64,000 nt of DNA from Billgrantia pellis. GTDB taxonomy: Bacteria; Pseudomonadota; Gammaproteobacteria; Pseudomonadales; Halomonadaceae. The stretch lies in contig NZ_VTPY01000005.1 of NCBI RefSeq assembly GCF_008297955.1, positions 372,001 through 436,000 on the forward strand, written 5' to 3'. Below are positions 59,232-64,000 of the stretch, piece by piece. Position 1 is the first letter of the stretch, and each line of letters opens with the position of its first letter. The position numbers and the translations under genes are program-made. The notes beneath the pieces are model-generated. The model did no database searches and was not told the DNA's origin. It saw only the letters and a program-made list of their open reading frames with translations.

Positions 59232-61017
59232 CGCGGAGGCGCGACCTGTCATGCTGCCGAGTCCGCACGCGACCTGCCCCTCCTACGCCAGTCATCTGCT
59301 GGCCAAGGAGGCCAGTCTACGCGCTCTGCTCAACAGCTACCTGCGTGAGACGGGATGCAGCGACCCGCGTCGGCCCGACCCCGGCCTCGTCGCCTCGCTG
59401 CTCGACGCAGGCGAGCCCTTTTGCCTGACACTGCCCCAGGGAGAGCTGATCGGCACGCTGCGCTATTTCTCGCTGTCGGGTCAGCATCGCTACGGCTCGG
59501 CCTTCTATCTGCGCGACGAGCAGGGCAGGGTGGTGCCCCCGGACATGCAGGACATCATCCAGCGGCTGCTCGAGGCGCTGGGCTCGCCCACCACGGCCGA
59601 CAATACCCATGAGCTGCGGCTCTGGGACATGCGCGACAAGATCAACAACAGCTTCACCCGGATGGCCGCTCACCTCGACGACTTTCATCGGCGTCATGCC
59701 GAGGCGCCACTCGCGGCACCGGACTTCATCGATGCCGAACAGTCGCTCTACCTCGGGCATCCTTTCCATCCGTTTCCCAAATGCTCCCAGGGGGCCGAGC
59801 GGCGCACCTTCGAGAACTTCAGTCCGGAGCGTGGCGCCTGTTTCCGCCTACGCTACCTGGCCGTGCATCGCACCCTGATGGAGGAAGCCTGGCTCGGCGC
59901 CCCCGATACCGGTCTGGCCGAGACAGTGTCGGTCGCGGCTCGCCAGCGGCTCGGCGGGCGTCGTGCCGATTACGCCATCCTGCCCATGCATCCCTGGCAG
60001 GCGGGATATTTGCTGACCCAGGCGGACATTCGCCCACTGCTGATGGAGGAGCTGCTCGTTGATCTCGGCCTCCTGGGGCCGCTGGCCTAACCCACCTCCT
60101 CGGTACGCTCGGTCTGGATTCCCGAAACCGGCCACGGCTACAAGCTGCCGCTTCAGGTGCGAATCACCAATCTCATTCGCGAGAACACGCTCGAACAGGC
60201 GCGCCGTACCCTCGATGCGGCACGTGTCATCCAGCATCTTCGTGACGACCTGGAGAGCGATGCGTTCCGGATCGTGCTGGAGACCGGCTATCGCACCCTG
60301 AGTGGCACACACCCGGCGCTGGCCACCCATCGCATCCCCGCGTTCACGACCTTGTACCGGCCGATGCCGACCGAAGCGCGTCATGCCTGTGTACTGGCGT
60401 CGCTACTGGAGCCGTATCCCGGCGGGACCGAGCCCAAGCTGATCGCGGCGATCCGTCAGGGCGCCGATGGCGAGGTGGATCTGTACCAATGGTTCGAGGC
60501 TTACCTGGAGATATCCCTGGTGCCGATCCTGGGCATCCTGGCCCGCACTGGTATCAGCTTCGAGGCGCACCTGCAGAACGTCCTGCTCGGCCTGGAGAAT
60601 GGTTGGCCGCGCATTTTGTTCGTCCGGGACCTGGAAGGGGTGAGTCTGGACCGCGACTGGGTCACGGCCGCGTCCTGGTGGCCTGCCCTGGGCATCGCCA
60701 AGGGAAGCCCGTTGCTCTACTCGCCGGAGGTGGCTTGGCGCCGCACCCAGTACTACTTCTGCGTCAATCAGCTCGGCGGCGTCGTGCATGCCCTGGCCAG
60801 CCACCTCGGCGTCGCAGAGGACGGCTTCTGGCGTCGGGTGGGGGCTCGTCTGCAGGGGCTGCGTGGTGCAGGCAATGCCCGCCAGGCGGCGTTTGCCGAG
60901 GAATTGCTGCAGGCCGACCATTGGCCGGCCAAGGCCAATCTCCTCAGCTGTTTCCGACAGCGCGGCGATACCCCGCTATTCATCGATGTCGTCAACCCCA
61001 TCAAGCGAGCCGGATGA
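59194..61017 (+). pseudogene. IucA/IucC-type (NIS) siderophore synthetase, in-frame stop
   Basis: The frame would encode about 607 residues of an NRPS-independent siderophore synthetase, but TAA at 60088-60090 interrupts it after 298 codons. Both parts are in the same frame: the first ends LLVDLGLLGPLA, the second resumes PTSSVRSVWIPETGHGYKL, the conserved PTSS-R motif that binds ATP phosphates. Other family marks are HPFHPFPK, KCSQG and LPMHPWQ in the first part, FEAHLQN and the FhuF-like C-terminal region in the second. A GTG at 60157 could restart translation but would lose the ATP site. Possible starts are 59194, overlapping the exporter, and 59251 after GGAGG. Corresponds to SbnE by position. 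Confidence 0.85.
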
Positions 61018-62867
61018 GAATCATGGAAGCGATCCTTCAGCGACCCATTGCGGGCATCGACTACGGGCAATTGCCCGCATCGCTGGACTATGCCAGAGCG
61101 GAGCAGCGCGTGCTGCGCCAATTGATTCAGGGACTGATCTTCGAAGCGGTGCTACCGGTCGCCGAGGAGACGGCGGCCGGCCCGGAGGGCTGGCATTCGC
61201 TGGCCCTCACGGGGCGCGGCGCCGACGGGAGCGAGGTGCGCTATGTCGCCCTGGGCAAGCGCAAGGCGAGCTTCGGCCGGATATGCTTGGCGCAGCGGCC
61301 CGTACAGCGTCTGGCAGTGGACGGTAGCCGACGTGATGCGACCCTGACGGATTTTCTTGGCGAGGTGCTCGCCGAGGTGGTGCCTCCACAGCGCCTGCCG
61401 GGCTTCATGAACGAGCTGCAGCAGACCCTGCTCAAGGATGCCCAGTCGCGGGCAATGAGCGGCATGCCGACCGCGCCGGACCTGAATTGGGACCACGACG
61501 CCTGGGAGGGGCGGCTGCAGGAGGGGCACCCTTATCATCCCAGCTACAAGTCGCGCCTGGGCTTCTCGCTGGAGGACAACGCCCGCTACGGTCCGGAGTT
61601 CCGGCAGGCCATACGTCCGATCTGGCTGGCCGTGGCTCGCACCGACTGCCGGTTGTCGATCTCCGCCTCGGTCGCGCTCGGTACCTTTCTGCGCGAGGAG
61701 CTGGGTGACGCGACCTTGACGCGCTTTCGCCAGCAACTCGTGACGGGGGGTTGTCGGGCCCAGGACTACGCCTTCCTACCCGTTCACCCCTGGCAGTGGT
61801 CCCATGTCATCCTGCCGACCTTTCAGGCCGAACTGGCCTCGGGTAGGCTCGTTTGCCTGGGGCAGGCCGACGATGACTATCGTGCCCAGCAATCGATTCG
61901 CACCCTGGCCAACGTCAGCCGGCCCCAGCGGTCGAGCCTCAAGCTGGCGCTGAGCATCACCAACACTTCCACCAGCCGAATCCTGGCCGCCCACACCGTC
62001 GAGAACAGCGCGCGCATCAGCGATTGGCTCCACGACCTGGTGGCGCGGGATGTCACGGCTCGGCATTGCGGCGTGATCATCCTGCGCGAAGTGTTGGGAG
62101 TGGCCTATGACGTCTCGCGCCTCGCCGCTCCGCGGCGAGCGCTGGCCTACGGCACCTTGGGGGCCGTGTGGCGGGAGAGCCTGCATCGTTACCTGCGACC
62201 GGGCGAGCGGGCGCTGTCCTTCAACGGCTTGACCCAGCTGGCCGGCTCGGGTGCGCCGATGCTCGACGGCTGGGTGCGTCGCTATGGCGTGGAGCGTTGG
62301 AGCCAGCGCCTGCTGGAGGTCACGATGACGCCGCTGATCCATATGCTCTACGCCCACGGCATCGGACTGGAATCCCACGGCCAGAACATTGTGCTCGTCC
62401 ATCGCGATGGCTGGCCCGAGCGCATCGGGCTCAAGGACTTCCACGATGGGGTGCGCTACAGCGTGTCATTGTTGGCCGAGCCCGGGCGGGCGCCCGACCT
62501 GGTGCCTGAGCCGGCCAGCCATGCCACGGTCAATCGCAACTCCTACATCCAGACCGACGACGCCGCCGAGGTACGCGACTTCACCTACGACGCCTTCGTG
62601 TTCATCTGCCTGACCGAACTCTGCCTCTGCCTGGAACAGCATTACGGCTTGCCGGAAGCGACTTTCTGGGCGATGGCCGCCGAGACCGTCCATGCCTACC
62701 AGATGGCGCATCCGGGCCTGAAGGAACGCTTCGCGCTGTTCGATCTGTTCACCGAGACCGTAAGTATCGAGGAACTGACCCGGCGACGCCTGTTCGGCGA
62801 CGGCGAGAAGCGCTTTGCGCAGCGCGACAACCCCCTCCATCCCTTTCGGTTCGTCGCCGGGGAGTGA
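61014..62867 (+). CDS. IucA/IucC-type (NIS) siderophore synthetase
   Basis: Intact synthetase of 617 residues that joins a carboxylic acid such as citrate to an amine or alcohol with ATP. Motifs: EGHPYHPSYKSRLGFS, LPVHPWQW, SLKLALSITNTSTSRILA in part (ATP site) and GIGLESHGQN in the C-terminal half, then KDFHDGVRY. The ATG overlaps the preceding stop (ATGA); a second ATG three codons later is possible. It matches sbnF by position. Which NIS type it is cannot be decided without a tree. Confidence 0.93.
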   Translation: MRIMEAILQRPIAGIDYGQLPASLDYARAEQRVLRQLIQGLIFEAVLPVAEETAAGPEGWHSLALTGRGADGSEVRYVALGKRKASFGRICLAQRPVQRLAVDGSRRDATLTDFLGEVLAEVVPPQRLPGFMNELQQTLLKDAQSRAMSGMPTAPDLNWDHDAWEGRLQEGHPYHPSYKSRLGFSLEDNARYGPEFRQAIRPIWLAVARTDCRLSISASVALGTFLREELGDATLTRFRQQLVTGGCRAQDYAFLPVHPWQWSHVILPTFQAELASGRLVCLGQADDDYRAQQSIRTLANVSRPQRSSLKLALSITNTSTSRILAAHTVENSARISDWLHDLVARDVTARHCGVIILREVLGVAYDVSRLAAPRRALAYGTLGAVWRESLHRYLRPGERALSFNGLTQLAGSGAPMLDGWVRRYGVERWSQRLLEVTMTPLIHMLYAHGIGLESHGQNIVLVHRDGWPERIGLKDFHDGVRYSVSLLAEPGRAPDLVPEPASHATVNRNSYIQTDDAAEVRDFTYDAFVFICLTELCLCLEQHYGLPEATFWAMAAETVHAYQMAHPGLKERFALFDLFTETVSIEELTRRRLFGDGEKRFAQRDNPLHPFRFVAGE

Positions 62868-62869
62868 CC

Positions 62870-63643
62870 ATGCTGACACCCAACCGCATGAAGCAGAAAC
62901 TGGGCCGAGGCGAGCCGGTCATCGGCCTGTTCGCCTCCATTCCCGCAGCCGTGACCGTCGAAATGATCGGCCAGGCGGGCTTCGATTTCGTGATTCTCGA
63001 CACCGAGCACAGCCTGGTGAATCCCGAGACGATCGAGCATATGCTGCGTGCCGCAGAGCTCTCGGGGCTCACCGCGCTGGTGCGGGTGGCGCGGCCCGAT
63101 CCGGCCAGCGTGATTCCGTTGCTCGACGGCGGGGCACGGGGCATCGTGCTGGCCAACGTCGAGGAACCCGCCGCGGTGGAAGCGCTGAACGACTGCCTGC
63201 GCTTCCATCCGCTGGGGCGGCGCAGCATGAATGGCGGCCGACCGGCGCGCTTCGGCGCCGACGACCTGAGCGCCTATCTGGAGCGTGCCAACGAGGCGCT
63301 CATGCTGGTGCCAATGATCGAGAGTCGCCAAGGGGTCGAGAATCTGGAGGCCATCCTGCGTGTGCCGGGGGTGGACATGGTGCTCGAGGGCGCGGCGGAC
63401 CTGTCGCAGTCGCTGGGCGTGCCGTGGCAGACCGAGGCGCCCGCCGTGACCGCAGCGCTGGATCGTGTCCACGAGGCCTGCCGTCGAGCGGAGGTGTCGT
63501 TCTGTGCGATTCCGCGTAGCGAGGCGCGCCGCGACTATTGGCGCAAGCGGGGCGTGCGCGCCTTCGTGCTGGGCGACGAACGCGGCACGGCTTTTCGCGC
63601 CTTGCAGGCCAAGCTTGCCTCCTTCCAGGGGGACGCATCATGA
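62870..63643 (+). CDS. HpcH/HpaI aldolase-family protein, SbnG-like citrate synthase candidate
   Basis: A 257-residue TIM-barrel protein of the HpcH/HpaI family. It has LDTEHSLVNPETIEHMLRAA, RVARPDP and LLDGGARGIVLANVE, matching the pattern of metal-dependent class II aldolases. In staphyloferrin B synthesis (SbnG) and achromobactin (AcsB) such a protein provides citrate for the NIS enzymes; its place after two NIS genes supports that reading. GGGGAG precedes the ATG; a GTG two codons upstream is in frame. Confidence 0.88.
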   Translation: MLTPNRMKQKLGRGEPVIGLFASIPAAVTVEMIGQAGFDFVILDTEHSLVNPETIEHMLRAAELSGLTALVRVARPDPASVIPLLDGGARGIVLANVEEPAAVEALNDCLRFHPLGRRSMNGGRPARFGADDLSAYLERANEALMLVPMIESRQGVENLEAILRVPGVDMVLEGAADLSQSLGVPWQTEAPAVTAALDRVHEACRRAEVSFCAIPRSEARRDYWRKRGVRAFVLGDERGTAFRALQAKLASFQGDAS

Positions 63644-64000
63644 TGACCCTGGCGACGATTTCCAAGCCGGCTGCGTGGGGCCCGCCCTCGGCAACTGTCG
63701 CTCAAGGTCTGGCGACGCTGGGCGAACCCGACGCCGACGGTAGACGCGAGCCGGTCTGTGCCTTTCTCTATGATCTCGAGGCGCTGCGCAATCACGTGGG
63801 GGCCATGGTGGAAGGGCTGCCGGATCGGTGTCGACTCTACTATGCCGTCAAGGCCAACCCCGATCGACGCCTGATCGAGGCGCTCGTTCCCCTGGTTGCC
63901 GGCTTCGAAGCCGCCTCGATCGGAGAGATACGGTGCATTCGCGAGGTGAGCGATACCGCCCCGATTCTCTTTGGCGGCCCCGGCAAGAAGGATGCCGAGA
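63640..64000 (+). CDS. PLP-dependent (LysA-like) decarboxylase, partial
   Basis: The first 120 codons of a gene cut by the right edge. It begins at ATGATG overlapping the aldolase stop. The segment YYAVKANPDRRLIEAL holds the PLP-binding Lys of fold-type III decarboxylases, and FEAASIGEI follows, as in diaminopimelate and ornithine decarboxylases. SbnH and AcsE, which decarboxylate a siderophore intermediate, belong to this family and follow or adjoin the aldolase gene, so this is the expected fifth step of the operon. Confidence 0.9.
   Translation, partial: MMTLATISKPAAWGPPSATVAQGLATLGEPDADGRREPVCAFLYDLEALRNHVGAMVEGLPDRCRLYYAVKANPDRRLIEALVPLVAGFEAASIGEIRCIREVSDTAPILFGGPGKKDAE

Noticed and set aside
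60088..60090. Recoding of the stop as selenocysteine or pyrrolysine
   Set aside because: Those use TGA and TAG; this is TAA, and NIS enzymes have no such residue.
60088..60156. Frameshift, or two separate NIS genes
   Set aside because: Both parts are in the same frame (60157 minus 59194 is a multiple of three) and join across one stop, so this is a nonsense codon in a single gene.

Overview
The window is gene-dense, GC-rich DNA that reads as the chromosome of a Halomonas-like gammaproteobacterium. The inference rests on gene order shared with Pseudomonas and its relatives (secA-argJ-Nudix/ThiE; comEC-exbB-exbD-msbA-lpxK-ycaR-kdsB-PTP-murB; rne facing rluC-HAD-sppA; maf facing yceD-rpmF-plsX-fabD-fabG-acpP-fabF-pabC-mltG-tmk-holB-pilZ-tatD; etfQO facing etfBA) and on protein character. 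No species can be fixed without a search. I found no rRNA, tRNA, CRISPR array, transposase or phage gene.

Layout. 1-3.5 kb: the 5' end of dciA (minus), a small Sec-exported ORF ending in an RxGP arrest-like motif, then secA. 3.5-5.8 kb: argJ and a Nudix-ThiE fusion. 5.8-6.1 kb: a run of four hairpins. 6.1-8.1 kb: agmatine-to-putrescine genes aguA-aguB (minus). 8.2-10.2 kb: lolC-lolD. 10.2-19.7 kb: DUF2062 (minus), then a tightly overlapping envelope operon from comEC to murB. 19.7-23.4 kb: rne (minus) with a long leader and 13 tandem 15-residue repeats in its C-terminal scaffold. 23.4-26.2 kb: rluC, a HAD phosphatase, sppA. 26.2-29.5 kb: an AT-richer islet (ABC exporter plus an unknown protein) splitting the usual sppA-maf neighbourhood. 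29.5-40.4 kb: maf, then the fatty-acid synthesis and tmk-holB-pilZ-tatD series. 40.4-45.1 kb: DUF1285, a UvrD-like helicase, mercaptopyruvate sulfurtransferase and an orphan WlbA-type sugar dehydrogenase. 45.1-48.9 kb: electron-transfer flavoprotein system. 49.2 kb: Mn-type superoxide dismutase.

50.0-64.0 kb is an iron-uptake region: a TonB-dependent FhuA-like receptor, fhuC-fhuD-fhuB, a second FecE-like ATPase with a sucrase/ferredoxin-like protein, then an MFS exporter, two NIS (IucA/IucC-type) synthetases, an HpcH/HpaI-type aldolase (SbnG/AcsB-like citrate synthase candidate) and a PLP decarboxylase cut by the window end. The exporter-NIS-NIS-aldolase-decarboxylase order matches sbnD-E-F-G-H of staphyloferrin B and uses the same protein families as achromobactin. 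Three Fur-box-like palindromes sit at the three promoter regions. The first NIS gene carries an in-frame TAA at 60088-60090 just before its conserved PTSS motif, so siderophore synthesis is either broken or the base call is wrong.

The items I would follow first are the SecM-like ORF upstream of secA, the interrupted siderophore synthetase, the possible non-FhuF siderophore reductase, and the islet between sppA and maf.
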